From: Streptomyces xanthophaeus
GTDB lineage: Bacteria > Actinomycetota > Actinomycetes > Streptomycetales > Streptomycetaceae
Direction of reading: 5' to 3'
DNA length: 64,000 nucleotides
Assembly (NCBI RefSeq): GCF_000725805.1
Contig: NZ_JOFT01000035.1
Span: forward strand, 1-64,000
The position numbers and the translations under genes are program-made. The notes beneath the pieces are model-generated. The model ran no database searches and was not told where the DNA came from. It was given only the letters and a program-made list of their open reading frames with translations. Within the stretch, counting starts at the first letter, position 1. Each line of letters opens with the position of its first letter. Shown one piece after another: positions 37,649-47,037 of this stretch.

Positions 37649-39262
37649 TCAGCCCGCCCTGCGGCCTGCCCGGGCCCGGTGGAGGCGGTTTCGTACGAGG
37701 TACAGCGCGCCCTCGGCGCCGGGCGCCAGGCGCAGGGCCAGCGAGCCGGTCGCCGTGCGGTAGGGCTGCGACAGCAGGACACCGTACCGGCTGCTCGGCA
37801 GGGCGCGTCGGCGGAGCAGCCCGCCGCGGGGGCTCAGCGAGGTGACCACGCTGCTCCCGTCGGCGCAGGCGACCTCCACCCGGACGTCCCAGGCCTGCAT
37901 CCGGCGCAGCCCCTGACGCCGCCCGGTCACGGCCAGGTCGGCGAGGCGGAACGGCAGTTCGGCGCTCCAGTCGGCATCGGCGGCGGGGCGCAGCTCCACC
38001 GGCTGGGCCAGCACGGGTTCGCCGCCCGCCCGGGGCAGGAACCGCAGCTGGACGGTGCGCGGCCCGGCCTTCGCGAGGCGCCCGTAGAGGTCGTGCAGGC
38101 GGATCCGCACCAGGCCGGAGCCGGCCGGTTCGGCGTCGGCGGTGATCGGGAGCCGGGCCGTCTCCAGCCCGGTCAGGCCGTCCAGTTCGACGGGCAGGGC
38201 CTCGCTCCACACCGGCACCCCGGCGGAGTCGGCGGCGTACGGCGGCAGCAGCCGCGGCGGCTCGGCGGCGAGGCGGGTGAGGCGGGTGAGGTCGGCGGGC
38301 GGGGCCTCGGTGGCACGCAGCAGCCGCACGATCCAGCGGACGTGGGCGGGCGCGGCCTCGATGTCGGCCTCGGCGAAGGTGGCGAGGTACTCCCGGGTGA
38401 GGGTCCACCACGCGGCCTGGTAGCCGGGGTCCGTGCCGATCTCGCGCAGGTACATGCGCAGGTCGTAGTCCAGGAACTTGACCTGACAGGCGTGGCCGAG
38501 CTCCGGGGAGGCGGCGGCGAGGGTGCGCGAGGCCGTGCGGTGGGCCTCGATCCGCGAGGCCCAGTTCCCGACGTCCTTGCGGTTCAGGGAGATCGACACC
38601 TGGGCGGCGCTGCGGCGCACGTGCCACACGTAGACGAGGTCGCCGATGACGGCGACGCGCGGGGCGGCGGCCAGCACGCGCGCGGTGAAGGCGAAGTCCT
38701 CGTAGACGAACCGGCCGTCGGGGAAGCGGATGGAATGCGCGTCCAGGAAGGCGCGCTCGTACAGCTTGTTGACGCAGAGGGTGTCACGGACCAGCTCCGG
38801 CCGGTCCGCGGGCCGCTCGATCACGTCGCCTGGGGTGTACAGCCCGGGCACCCAGGGCACGTCGTGGCCCTGCGGCAGCTCGCGGCGTACGCACGCGCCG
38901 ACGGTGACGGCCGCGCCGTGCTCCCCGGCGGCCCGCACCAGGGCCTCGGCGGCCCCCGGCGGGAGCACGTCGTCGCTGTCCAGGAAGAGGACGTACGGGG
39001 CGGTCGCGGCCGCGATCCCGTCGTTGCGCGGGGTGCCGCACCCCCCGCTGTTCTCCGTGCGGTGCACGACCTTCAGACGGGGGTGCGCGGCGGCCAGCTC
39101 GTCCAGCACGCGTGCGGTGCCGTCCGACGAGGCGTCGTTCACGGCGATGACCTCGGCGACCACCGGGCCCTGGGCGAGGGCCGAGGAAACGGCCCCGCCC
39201 ACGAGCCCGGCGTCGTTGTACGCGATCACCACGACGGACACGGTGGAGGATTTGCTGCTCAC
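37649..39262 (-). CDS. GT2 glycosyltransferase related to the fusion protein
   Basis: The 537-residue protein has the GT2 domain (VSVVVIAYNDAGLV; FLDSDDVLPPG) and then the same accessory region as the N-terminal half of the 32417-35302 protein, including ENSGGCGTPRNDGI against ENSGGCGAPRNHGI. It ends in a beta-rich region and lacks the CDP-glycerol transferase module. It is therefore a paralogue without that module. I chose the GTG at 39262; a longer start at 39301 is possible. Substrate unknown; probably the same polymer pathway. Confidence 0.88.
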   Translation of the reverse strand: MSSKSSTVSVVVIAYNDAGLVGGAVSSALAQGPVVAEVIAVNDASSDGTARVLDELAAAHPRLKVVHRTENSGGCGTPRNDGIAAATAPYVLFLDSDDVLPPGAAEALVRAAGEHGAAVTVGACVRRELPQGHDVPWVPGLYTPGDVIERPADRPELVRDTLCVNKLYERAFLDAHSIRFPDGRFVYEDFAFTARVLAAAPRVAVIGDLVYVWHVRRSAAQVSISLNRKDVGNWASRIEAHRTASRTLAAASPELGHACQVKFLDYDLRMYLREIGTDPGYQAAWWTLTREYLATFAEADIEAAPAHVRWIVRLLRATEAPPADLTRLTRLAAEPPRLLPPYAADSAGVPVWSEALPVELDGLTGLETARLPITADAEPAGSGLVRIRLHDLYGRLAKAGPRTVQLRFLPRAGGEPVLAQPVELRPAADADWSAELPFRLADLAVTGRRQGLRRMQAWDVRVEVACADGSSVVTSLSPRGGLLRRRALPSSRYGVLLSQPYRTATGSLALRLAPGAEGALYLVRNRLHRARAGRRAG

Positions 39263-39313
39263 CCGGAGGATCCTAAGCGACCCGCGTAAAGGCGACTTCA
39301 AGGTCGTCCGGTA

Positions 39314-40759
39314 CTAGAAGGGACGGAACTCGTCGTACTCCTTCTGAGCGGAGTCCCCGCGCTTGGCTTCCTTCTCCTTGCGGCGCTGGGTGGCCGGGCG
39401 CGGCTCGTCCAGGCGGTGGTCCTCGCCACGGCGGCCCAGCATCTCGGCGCCGGCCATCACGGTCGGCTCCCAGTCGAAGACGACCGCGTTCTCGTCGGAG
39501 CCGATGGCCACGCCGTCACCCGCACGGGCACCGGCCTTCCTGAGCGCGTCCTCCACGCCGAGGCGGTTCAGGCGGTCGGCGAGGTAGCCCACGGCCTCGT
39601 CGATGTTGAAGTCGGTCTGGCGGACCCAGCGCTCCGGCTTCTCGCCGCGCACCCTGTAGAGCTCTTCGGCCTCGTCGTAGGTGACGGTGAAGCCGGAGTC
39701 GTCCACGGCCTTCGGGCGGATGACGATGCGGGTCGCCTCCTGCTTGGGCTGGCGGGCGCGGGCCTTGGCGATGACCTCGGCGAGGAAGTAGGAGAGCTCC
39801 TTGAGACCCGTACGGGCGACCGCGGAGACCTCGAACACCTTGTAGCCGCGGGCCTCCAGGTCAGGGCGGACCATGTCGGCGAGCTCCTGGCCGTCCGGGA
39901 TGTCGACCTTGTTGAGGACGACGAGGCGCGGGCGCTTCTCCAGGCCGCCGCCGTAGAGCCGGAGCTCTTCCTCGATGACGTCGAGGTCGGCGATCGGGTC
40001 GCGGTCGGACTCCAGCGTGGCGGTGTCCAGGACGTGCACCAGCACCGAGCAGCGCTCGACGTGGCGCAGGAACTCCAGGCCGAGGCCGCGGCCCTGGCTG
40101 GCGCCCGGGATGAGGCCCGGGACGTCGGCGATCGTGTAGACGGTCGAACCGGCCGTGACGACGCCCAGGTTCGGGACCAGGGTGGTGAAGGGGTAGTCCG
40201 CGATCTTCGGCTTGGCGGAGGAGAGCACCGAGATCAGCGAGGACTTGCCGGCGCTCGGGAAGCCGACCAGGGCCACGTCGGCGACGGTCTTGAGCTCCAG
40301 GATGACGTCGCCACCGGTGCCGGGGACACCGAGGAGCGCGAAGCCGGGGGCCTTGCGGCGCGCGGAGGAGAGCGCGGCGTTGCCGAGGCCGCCGCGGCCG
40401 CCCTCGGCGGCGACGTAGGTGGTGCCCTGGCCGACGAGGTCGGCGAGGACGTTGCCCTCCTTGTCGAGGACGACGGTGCCGTCCGGCACGGGCAGGATCA
40501 TGTCCTGGCCGTCCTTGCCGGAGCGGTTGCCGCCCTCGCCGGGCTTGCCGTTGGTGGCCTTGCGGTGCGGGCTGTGGTGGTAGTCCAGCAGGGTGGTGAT
40601 CGACTGCTCCACCACGAGGATGACGTCACCGCCACGGCCGCCGTTGCCGCCGTCGGGGCCGCCGAGCGGCTTGAACTTCTCCCGGTGAACGGAGGCGCAG
40701 CCGTGGCCCCCGTTACCCGCGGCGACGTGCAGCTCGACGCGGTCCACGAAGGTGGTCAT
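39314..40759 (-). CDS. obgE: GTPase Obg (CgtA)
   Basis: The 481-residue protein has the glycine-rich Obg fold at residues 1-158, a G domain with [19 protein letters not shown] and NKVD, and the C-terminal OCT domain ([20 protein letters not shown]). Obg is essential and links GTP level to ribosome assembly, and in Streptomyces to the onset of aerial growth. The C-terminus is Lys/Glu-rich. ATG at 40759 with GGAGG 7 nt before. It follows rpmA, as in all actinobacteria. Confidence 0.96.
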   Translation of the reverse strand: MTTFVDRVELHVAAGNGGHGCASVHREKFKPLGGPDGGNGGRGGDVILVVEQSITTLLDYHHSPHRKATNGKPGEGGNRSGKDGQDMILPVPDGTVVLDKEGNVLADLVGQGTTYVAAEGGRGGLGNAALSSARRKAPGFALLGVPGTGGDVILELKTVADVALVGFPSAGKSSLISVLSSAKPKIADYPFTTLVPNLGVVTAGSTVYTIADVPGLIPGASQGRGLGLEFLRHVERCSVLVHVLDTATLESDRDPIADLDVIEEELRLYGGGLEKRPRLVVLNKVDIPDGQELADMVRPDLEARGYKVFEVSAVARTGLKELSYFLAEVIAKARARQPKQEATRIVIRPKAVDDSGFTVTYDEAEELYRVRGEKPERWVRQTDFNIDEAVGYLADRLNRLGVEDALRKAGARAGDGVAIGSDENAVVFDWEPTVMAGAEMLGRRGEDHRLDEPRPATQRRKEKEAKRGDSAQKEYDEFRPF

Positions 40760-40846
40760 GGGTGTTCCTCCAGATACAGCGGGAATAGTCCGGAAAATCC
40801 GGTGGCAGGCCTTGCTGCCCATTAAACGTGTCTATGTGACAACGCG

Positions 40847-40903
40847 CCGAGGGCGGACCTCTCTTCCCGGCTCGCGCCGGAAAGAGCTGAGATCCGCCCT
40901 CGG
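40847..40903 (-). terminator. Hairpin between rpmA and obgE
   Basis: An 11-bp perfect outer stem (40847-40857 with 40893-40903) holds a second inner stem. It may terminate part of rplU-rpmA transcription, leaving lower expression of obgE. Confidence 0.6.
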
Positions 40904-40936
40904 GAAGTTACGAACGCTCGATCAGCAGAAGCTGGA

Positions 40937-41191
40937 TCAGGCGGCCGGAACGATGTTGACGACCTTGCGGCCACGGTGCGTGCCGAACTGCACGGCACCG
41001 GCCTGCAGCGCGAACAGCGTGTCGTCGCCGCCACGGCCGACGCCCGCGCCCGGGTGGAAGTGGGTGCCGCGCTGGCGGACGAGGATCTCACCAGCGGAAA
41101 CGACCTGACCGCCGAAGCGCTTCACGCCGAGCCGCTGGGCATTGGAGTCGCGCCCGTTCCGAGTGGACGATGCGCCCTTCTTGTGTGCCAT
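40937..41191 (-). CDS. rpmA: 50S ribosomal protein L27
   Basis: The 84-residue basic protein starts [20 protein letters not shown] and matches L27, whose N-terminal tail reaches the peptidyl-transferase centre. It has no N-terminal extension needing cleavage. It is the second gene of the rplU-rpmA operon. Confidence 0.97.
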   Translation of the reverse strand: MAHKKGASSTRNGRDSNAQRLGVKRFGGQVVSAGEILVRQRGTHFHPGAGVGRGGDDTLFALQAGAVQFGTHRGRKVVNIVPAA

Positions 41192-41204
41192 GTCTCAGTC
41201 CCTC

Positions 41205-41525
41205 TTACTTCGCAGCCGCGGGGATACCGGTGACCTTGATCGCCGTGTACTGCTGACGGTGACCCTGGCGACGGCGGTAGCCGGTCTTGTTCTTGTACCG
41301 CAGGATGTCGATCTTGGCGCCCTTGTGGTGATCCACAATCTCGGCCGTGACCTTGATGCCGGCCAGGACCCACGGGTCGCTGGTCACGGCTTCGCCGTCG
41401 ACGACGAGCAGGGTCGAGAGCTCGACCGTGTCGCCAACCTTGGCAGTGGAAATCTTGTCAACCTCAACGATGTCGCCGACAGCAACCTTGTGCTGGCGAC
41501 CACCGCTGCGCACGATGGCGTACAC
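41205..41525 (-). CDS. rplU: 50S ribosomal protein L21
   Basis: The 106-residue protein matches L21 ([37 protein letters not shown]). It starts with GTG at 41525 behind a GAGAGAGAGA leader, and lies 13 nt ahead of rpmA. A clear promoter about 200 bp upstream drives the pair. Confidence 0.97.
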   Translation of the reverse strand: MYAIVRSGGRQHKVAVGDIVEVDKISTAKVGDTVELSTLLVVDGEAVTSDPWVLAGIKVTAEIVDHHKGAKIDILRYKNKTGYRRRQGHRQQYTAIKVTGIPAAAK

Positions 41526-41723
41526 GCGGATCTCTCTCTCACTCGGGGCGGATGCTCCTGAAGCCAGCCGCTCAGTCGGGACCCCGTCTTGCGACAGGAC
41601 CGCACTGATCCGGATTGGACGAGCGGCCTCTCCTGCACGGCGCTTGCGCGCACGGACGCGGGAGGAAGGTGCTCAGGAGCGCGGCATGCGCTGAACATAT
41701 TTGCCCACACATGCCGACGGTCT

Positions 41724-41752
41724 AGGTTACGGGGCCGGTTCCAGGGGGTCAA
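41724..41752 (-). promoter_or_regulatory. Promoter of rplU-rpmA
   Basis: On the minus strand TTGACC (41752-41747) and TAACCT (41729-41724) are spaced by 17 bp, close to the HrdB consensus. Transcription should start near 41717. Confidence 0.7.
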
Positions 41753-41768
41753 ACCGGGTCCCGTACGG

Positions 41769-41800
41769 CCGTGGGCCCCGCCTTCCGGCGGGGCCCACGG
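41769..41800 (-). terminator. Terminator after rne
   Basis: A perfect 14-bp stem (41769-41782 with 41787-41800) with loop TTCC lies 28 nt past the RNase E stop on the minus strand. Confidence 0.85.
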
Positions 41801-41827
41801 CGGTGCTGTGCCGCTTCAGGCCGCGGA

Positions 41828-44800
41828 TCAGGCTTCGGTCGGCGCCGAGACCGAGGGCGGGGTCTGCTGCTCCGCCGCCGCGGTCTTCTTCGTCGTCCGC
41901 TTCGCCGCGGTCTTCTTGGTGGTGGCCGTCTTCTTGGCCGTGCTGGTGGTGGCCTTCTTGGCCGCCGTCGCCTTCTTGGCGGTGGTGGCCTTCTTCGCCG
42001 TGGCCGCCTTCTTGGCCGGAGCCTTGCGGGCGGCCTTCTTCGCCGGGGCGGGCTCCTCGGCCGGTGCGGCCTCCTCGACGGAGGCCTGCGGCTCCGCCGG
42101 AGCGGTCTCTACGACCACCACGGCGGCCTCTGCCGCACCCGCCGGGGATCCGGCCGGGGCGGTGGCCTTACGGGTGGCACGCCGACGCGGACGGGCCGGT
42201 GCGGCCTCCGCCACGGGGGCCTCCTCGACGACGGCCGCCGGGGCGGGCGCCTCGGGCTCGGCGACCGCCGGCTCGGGCTCCACGACCGGCTCCGGCTCCG
42301 GCACGACGACCGGCTCCGGGGCAACCTCGGCCGCGGGGGCCGGGGCACCCGCCGGGGCGGTGGCCTTGCGGGTCGCCCGGCGACGGGTACGGCCCTTCGG
42401 CGCGGCCTCGTCGACCGGTGCCGCCTCGACCGTCTCCGCGGCCGCCACGGGCTCGGTGACGACCTCGGCCTCGGGCTCAAGGACCGTGTCGGCGGGCTCG
42501 GTCACCGGCTCGGCCTCGACCACGGGGGCCGGAGCCTGCGCCGGGGCCTGGGCCGCACCGCGCGGGGCACCCGCCGGGGCGGTCGCCTTGCGGGTGGCGC
42601 GACGGCGGTTGCGGCGGCCGCTCAGACCCGCCGCGGCCTCGGCCTCGGCCGGGCTGCTGTAGAGCTCCTCGTCCGCGACGAACTCCGGCTCGGGCAGGGC
42701 CCGCGGCGATGCGGCCTCGGCGGCCACCTCGGCCTCGGTCTCGGTCTCGGCCTCGAACTCCACGTCCACGGTCTCGACGTCGTGCTCGTGCTGGTCGGAG
42801 TCCGACTTGCCGCCACGGCGCTTGGAACGCTTGCCGTTGCCGCCGCCGCCGACCACGGTCGGGGTCTCCATGTGCACGATGACACCGCGGCCGTTGCAGT
42901 GGACACAGGTCTCGGAGAAGGACTCCAGCAGACCCTGGCCCACCCGCTTGCGGGTCATCTGGACCAGGCCCAGCGAGGTCACCTCGGCGACCTGGTGCTT
43001 GGTCCGGTCACGGCCCAGGCACTCCAGCATCCGCCGCAGGACCAGGTCGCGGTTGGACTCCAGGACCATGTCGATGAAGTCGATCACGACGATGCCGCCG
43101 AGGTCGCGCAGCCGCAGCTGGCGCACGATCTCCTCGGCCGCCTCCAGGTTGTTCCTGGTGACGGTCTCTTCGAGGTTGCCGCCCTGACCGGTGAACTTGC
43201 CGGTGTTGACGTCGATGACGATCATCGCTTCGGTCTTGTCGATCACAAGCGAGCCGCCCGAGGGCAGCCACACCTTGCGGTCGAGCGCCTTGGCGAGCTG
43301 CTCGTCGATCCGGTACGTCGCGAAGACGTCGACCTCGGAGGTCCAGCGCGACAGCCGGTCGGCCAGGTCCGGGGCCACGTGGTTCACGTAGCCGTGGATG
43401 GTCTCCCAGGCGCTGTCACCGCTGACGATGACCTTCGAGAAGTCCTCGTTGAAGATGTCGCGCACGACGCGGACGGTCATGTCCGGCTCGCCGTACAGCA
43501 GGCTCGGCGAAGAGGTCGAGATCTGCTTCGACTTCTTCTGGATGTCCTCCCACTGGGCCTGCAGGCGCTCGACGTCGCGGCGCAGCTCGTCCTCGCTCGC
43601 ACCCTCGGCGGCGGTGCGCACGATGACGCCCGCGTCCTCGGGGACGATCTTCTTGAGGATGGTCTTCAGACGAGCGCGCTCGGTGTCGGGCAGCTTGCGG
43701 CTGATGCCTGTCATCGAGCCCTCGGGCACGTAGACCAGGTAGCGGCCGGGCAGCGAGACCTGGCTGGTCAGGCGGGCGCCCTTGTGGCCGATCGGGTCCT
43801 TGGTGACCTGCACGAGGACCGACTGGCCGGACTTGAGGGCGGACTCGATGCGGCGCGGCCCGTTGGCCATGCCGAGCGCCTCGAAGTTGACCTCACCGGC
43901 GTACAGGACCGCGTTGCGGCCCTTGCCGATGTCGATGAAGGCGGCCTCCATGGACGGCAGCACGTTCTGGACCTTGCCCAGGTAGACGTTGCCGACGTAC
44001 GAGGTGGCTTCTTCCTTGTTGACGTAGTGCTCGACGAGCACGTTGTCCTCGAGGACGCCGATCTGGGTGCGCTCGCCGGCCTGGCGGACGACCATGACGC
44101 GCTCGACGGCCTCGCGGCGGGCCAGGAACTCGGCCTCGGTGATGATCGGGACGCGGCGGCGGCCCTGCTCGCGGCCCTCGCGGCGGCGCTGCTTCTTCGC
44201 CTCCAGACGGGTCGAGCCCTTGATGGACTGCACCTCGTCGGAGGAGGTGGACTCGGCGCGCTCGCGGGCCGGACGCGGCTCGCGGACCTTGACGACGGTC
44301 CGTACGCCGTCCTCCTCGCCGGTCTCGGCGGCGTCGGCAGCGGAGTCACCGCTGCGACGGCGGCGACGACGGCGGCGACGGCTGGAGCTGGAGCCGAGGG
44401 CACCGGAGTCCTCGTCGTCCTCGTCCTCGGCCTCGTCGGCCTCCTGCTCGCCGGCCGGGGCCTCGGCCTCGTCCTCGGCGGACTCGTCGAGGTCGGCGGA
44501 CTCGCCACGGCGGCGACGACGGCCACCGCGACGGCGGCGGCGGGACGGGCGCTCGCCCGACTCGTCGCCCTCTTCGAATTCGGCGGACTCGTCCTCGAGC
44601 TCGGCGGCCTCGGCCTCCGGCTCCTCCTCGGCGAGCACCTCGGGCAGGGAGACCGGACCGGTCTCGGCGGCCGGCGCGGGCTCGGCGGCGCCACGGCCAC
44701 GGCGGCGGCGACGGCCGGCCGGCTGCGGGGCGGGGGTCTGGACGACCTCGACCTCGGCCTCGATCTCCGTCTCCTCCTCCTCCGGCTCCTCGGCCGGAGT

Positions 44801-45895
44801 GGCGGCGCGGGCGGCCATGGCGGCCATGGCGGCGGTCTCGGGGGTCTGGAACATCGGCTCGGCGAAGACCGGGGCCTGGAACACGGCCACGGCGGGACGC
44901 GCGGCGCGGCGGGCGCGGCCCGGGGCGGCGGGCGCCTCGGCCTCGGCGGCGGGCTGCGCGGCAGAGGCCGGGGAACCGGCACGGGTGGCGCGGCGGCGGC
45001 CGCCGCGCTTCGGGGAGTCCACGGCGTCGGCGACGGTCACGGAGCGGGTGGCGGCCCGGGGGGCCTCCTCCACGGCGGCGGGAGCCGGTGCGGCCTCGGC
45101 GGCCGGAGCCTCGGGGGCGGTCACGGCGCGGGTCGCACGGCGACGGGCACGCGGGGCCGGAGCAGCGCTCTCCTCGGCCACGACGGCGGCCGGAGCAGCA
45201 GCCGGGGCAGCGGCCGGAGCCTCGGTCACCACGGCCTCGACGGCTTCGGCAGCCGGAGCAGCCGGAGCGGTCACGGCGCGGGTGGCACGGCGGCGGGCAC
45301 GCGGGGCAGGAGCGGCCGGGGCCTCCTCCTCCACGACGGGCGCGGCCTCGGCCACGGCGGGAGCCGGCGCGGCCTCGGCGGCCGGAGCCTCGGGGGCGGT
45401 CACGGCGCGGGTCGCACGACGACGGGCACGCGGGGCCGGAGCGGCCGGGGCCTCTTCCTCCACGGCGGCGGGAGCCGGTGCGGCTTCGGCGGCCGGGGCC
45501 TCGGAGGCGGTCACGGCGCGGGTCGCACGACGACGGGCACGCGGGGCCGGAGCGGCCGGGGCCTCTTCCTCCACGGCGGCGGGAGCAGCGGCCGGAGCCT
45601 CGGTCGCCACGGCCTCGACGGCTTCGGCGGCCGGAGCAGCCGGGGCGGCGACGGCGCGGGTGGCGCGGCGGCGGGTACGGGCGGGGGCGGCGGCCGGGGC
45701 GGCCTCCGCCTCGGTCGCCTGGGTGTCGGCCGGAGCGGCCTCGGTCACCGCGGCGGTCTCGGCGGCGGTGGCGCCGGGGGGACCGGCGGGCCGGGACGCG
45801 GCGCGGCGGCGCCGGCGCGGCGGCAGGTTGTCGCTCGGGCTGCCGTTGTCGGCGTTACCGGCGGGGGTGGTGGTGTCGTTTTCGTTGTTGAGCAT
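41828..45895 (-). CDS. rne: Ribonuclease E/G with long repeat-rich arms
   Basis: The protein has 1,355 residues. The catalytic core spans about residues 590-1010: an S1 domain (ERTQIGVLEDNVLVEHYVNK), the RNase H-like region, the catalytic DFIDM, and the zinc-link CVHCNGRG near 998. It starts the decay of mRNA and processes rRNA. The N-terminal arm (1-580) is an Ala/Pro/Glu/Arg repeat region with six RRRATR motifs (75, 121, 158, 201, 251, 300), then Arg-rich and acidic blocks. The C-terminal arm has three more RRRATR copies and a Lys/Ala/Thr tail like histone H1. ATG at 45895 with GGGAG 11 nt upstream. Confidence 0.93.
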   Translation of the reverse strand: MLNNENDTTTPAGNADNGSPSDNLPPRRRRRAASRPAGPPGATAAETAAVTEAAPADTQATEAEAAPAAAPARTRRRATRAVAAPAAPAAEAVEAVATEAPAAAPAAVEEEAPAAPAPRARRRATRAVTASEAPAAEAAPAPAAVEEEAPAAPAPRARRRATRAVTAPEAPAAEAAPAPAVAEAAPVVEEEAPAAPAPRARRRATRAVTAPAAPAAEAVEAVVTEAPAAAPAAAPAAVVAEESAAPAPRARRRATRAVTAPEAPAAEAAPAPAAVEEAPRAATRSVTVADAVDSPKRGGRRRATRAGSPASAAQPAAEAEAPAAPGRARRAARPAVAVFQAPVFAEPMFQTPETAAMAAMAARAATPAEEPEEEETEIEAEVEVVQTPAPQPAGRRRRRGRGAAEPAPAAETGPVSLPEVLAEEEPEAEAAELEDESAEFEEGDESGERPSRRRRRGGRRRRRGESADLDESAEDEAEAPAGEQEADEAEDEDDEDSGALGSSSSRRRRRRRRRSGDSAADAAETGEEDGVRTVVKVREPRPARERAESTSSDEVQSIKGSTRLEAKKQRRREGREQGRRRVPIITEAEFLARREAVERVMVVRQAGERTQIGVLEDNVLVEHYVNKEEATSYVGNVYLGKVQNVLPSMEAAFIDIGKGRNAVLYAGEVNFEALGMANGPRRIESALKSGQSVLVQVTKDPIGHKGARLTSQVSLPGRYLVYVPEGSMTGISRKLPDTERARLKTILKKIVPEDAGVIVRTAAEGASEDELRRDVERLQAQWEDIQKKSKQISTSSPSLLYGEPDMTVRVVRDIFNEDFSKVIVSGDSAWETIHGYVNHVAPDLADRLSRWTSEVDVFATYRIDEQLAKALDRKVWLPSGGSLVIDKTEAMIVIDVNTGKFTGQGGNLEETVTRNNLEAAEEIVRQLRLRDLGGIVVIDFIDMVLESNRDLVLRRMLECLGRDRTKHQVAEVTSLGLVQMTRKRVGQGLLESFSETCVHCNGRGVIVHMETPTVVGGGGNGKRSKRRGGKSDSDQHEHDVETVDVEFEAETETEAEVAAEAASPRALPEPEFVADEELYSSPAEAEAAAGLSGRRNRRRATRKATAPAGAPRGAAQAPAQAPAPVVEAEPVTEPADTVLEPEAEVVTEPVAAAETVEAAPVDEAAPKGRTRRRATRKATAPAGAPAPAAEVAPEPVVVPEPEPVVEPEPAVAEPEAPAPAAVVEEAPVAEAAPARPRRRATRKATAPAGSPAGAAEAAVVVVETAPAEPQASVEEAAPAEEPAPAKKAARKAPAKKAATAKKATTAKKATAAKKATTSTAKKTATTKKTAAKRTTKKTAAAEQQTPPSVSAPTEA
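42165..42615 (-). repeat. Three repeats in the RNase E C-terminal arm
   Basis: Three near-identical segments encode RRRATRKATAPAG and are spaced by about 200-220 bp within the coding sequence. They echo the N-terminal units, so the two arms seem to share an origin. Confidence 0.75.
44981..45673 (-). repeat. Six imperfect repeats in the RNase E N-terminal arm
   Basis: Six units of 37-50 residues each contain RRRATR; the middle four read RARRRATRAVTAPEA or nearly so. DNA identity between units is high, so copy-number change by recombination or polymerase slippage is expected. Confidence 0.85.
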
Positions 45896-46131
45896 TGCGG
45901 GCGGTTCTCCCGTCACGCTCCCGGGCGCCGCGGCTGACGTCCGGTCCGGCACGGCTGCCGCGTAATGAGCGCGGAACCGGCCTCCGGGGCGCGTTCGCCA
46001 CACGGGAGCTGTAGTCCATGGCCGCCGGTTCCGTACGTGTTGTCCGTACGGCCTGGCGGAAGTCTTCAGGTCAATGCGCTGCCCGACCCAGGTGGCTCCC
46101 GAGTACCAGGGCTGCGCGACGACGACGATCC

Positions 46132-46914
46132 CTACGCGGCGGGACCTTCCGGCGCCTTCGCGTCGGCAGCTACGGCGGCCGTGGGTGGGGCGGCCGTGTC
46201 TGCCTCGCGGTCGGGCGCGAGCGGGTCGGTCACCGTGCCGGACTCCTCGTCGAAGAGCCCCTGCGCCAGCCTGGTCACCGCTGCGGGGACCGGCGGCGCC
46301 AGGTCGGCCACAGCTCGGAGACCGGACAGGACGTCGTCGGGTCGCACGGCAGGTGTCAGATGCCGAACAACCAGCCGCAGTATCGCACAAGCATTGTCCA
46401 GCGGCCTATCAGCCGGGGCAGGGAGCGCCTCGAGGCTCACCACAGCCCCACGCGTGTCGAAGGTCCGCATGCCGTTCTTGGTGCGGCGCTGCACTTCCAC
46501 CGTCTCGGCGGCGAGGAACGCGGTCACGGCCCGTTCGGCGTCCGCGGGCTCGACGCCCTCCAGGCGCAGCTCCCACACGGAGGCGGTCAGCCGGTCGGCG
46601 AGGCCCGAGGTGCGGGCTTCGACGGCGTCGATGATGTCGAGTCCGGTCGGCATGGACTCGTCGAGCAGCTCGCGGAGCTTCTCGGGGTCACGGGAGTCGG
46701 CGAGGGCGATCTCCAGGTACTCGGCCTCGCTGCCCGTTCCGGTCGGAGCGGCGTTGGCGTACGAGACGCGGGGGTGCGGGGTGAAGCCGGCGGAGTACGC
46801 CATCGGCACCTCGGCGCGGCGCAGGGCCCGCTCGAAGGCGCGCTGGAAGTCTCGGTGGCTGGTGAACCGGAGGCGGCCGCGCTTGGTGTAGCGCAGTCGG
46901 ATGCGCTGCACCAC
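46132..46914 (-). CDS. TIGR03936-family radical-SAM-associated protein
   Basis: The 260-residue protein matches TIGR03936 (RIRLRYTKRGRLRFTSHRDF at the start; PMAYSAGFTPHPRVSYANA). It is the usual genomic partner of the TIGR03960 radical SAM protein and in other bacteria can be fused to it. Its biochemical role is not settled. The tail is Ala/Asp-rich. GTG at 46914. Here the repeat protein separates it from its partner. Confidence 0.88.
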   Translation of the reverse strand: MVQRIRLRYTKRGRLRFTSHRDFQRAFERALRRAEVPMAYSAGFTPHPRVSYANAAPTGTGSEAEYLEIALADSRDPEKLRELLDESMPTGLDIIDAVEARTSGLADRLTASVWELRLEGVEPADAERAVTAFLAAETVEVQRRTKNGMRTFDTRGAVVSLEALPAPADRPLDNACAILRLVVRHLTPAVRPDDVLSGLRAVADLAPPVPAAVTRLAQGLFDEESGTVTDPLAPDREADTAAPPTAAVAADAKAPEGPAA

Positions 46915-47037
46915 CGGTGCGGGAGGCGGGCCTTCGGGCTGTCGCTTGCCCAGTGGTTCTTCTCCTTGTGCGGGGCTCCGCGGCTCGCGCGTCGCCCTGA
47001 GCGTCTGGGGGCCGTCCTGCCACGCCCTGCCTCCGGC

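Larger units (their letters stand above)
41526..41827 (-). promoter_or_regulatory. rplU leader region
   Basis: This 302-bp gap holds the rne terminator (41769-41800), the rplU promoter (41724-41752) and a leader of about 190 nt before rplU, whose GC-rich segments can fold. No ribosomal-protein binding motif is clear to me. Confidence 0.5.

Noticed and set aside
41526..41716. Ribosomal-protein autoregulatory motif in the rplU leader
   Set aside because: The leader can fold but I cannot match it to a described L21 binding structure, so only the promoter is annotated.
41771..45937. A plus-strand Gly/Leu/Arg-rich frame of 1,388 codons opposite rne
   Set aside because: It is the complement of the RNase E coding sequence; its composition reflects the Ala/Glu/Arg repeats read backwards, with no independent start signal or known domain.
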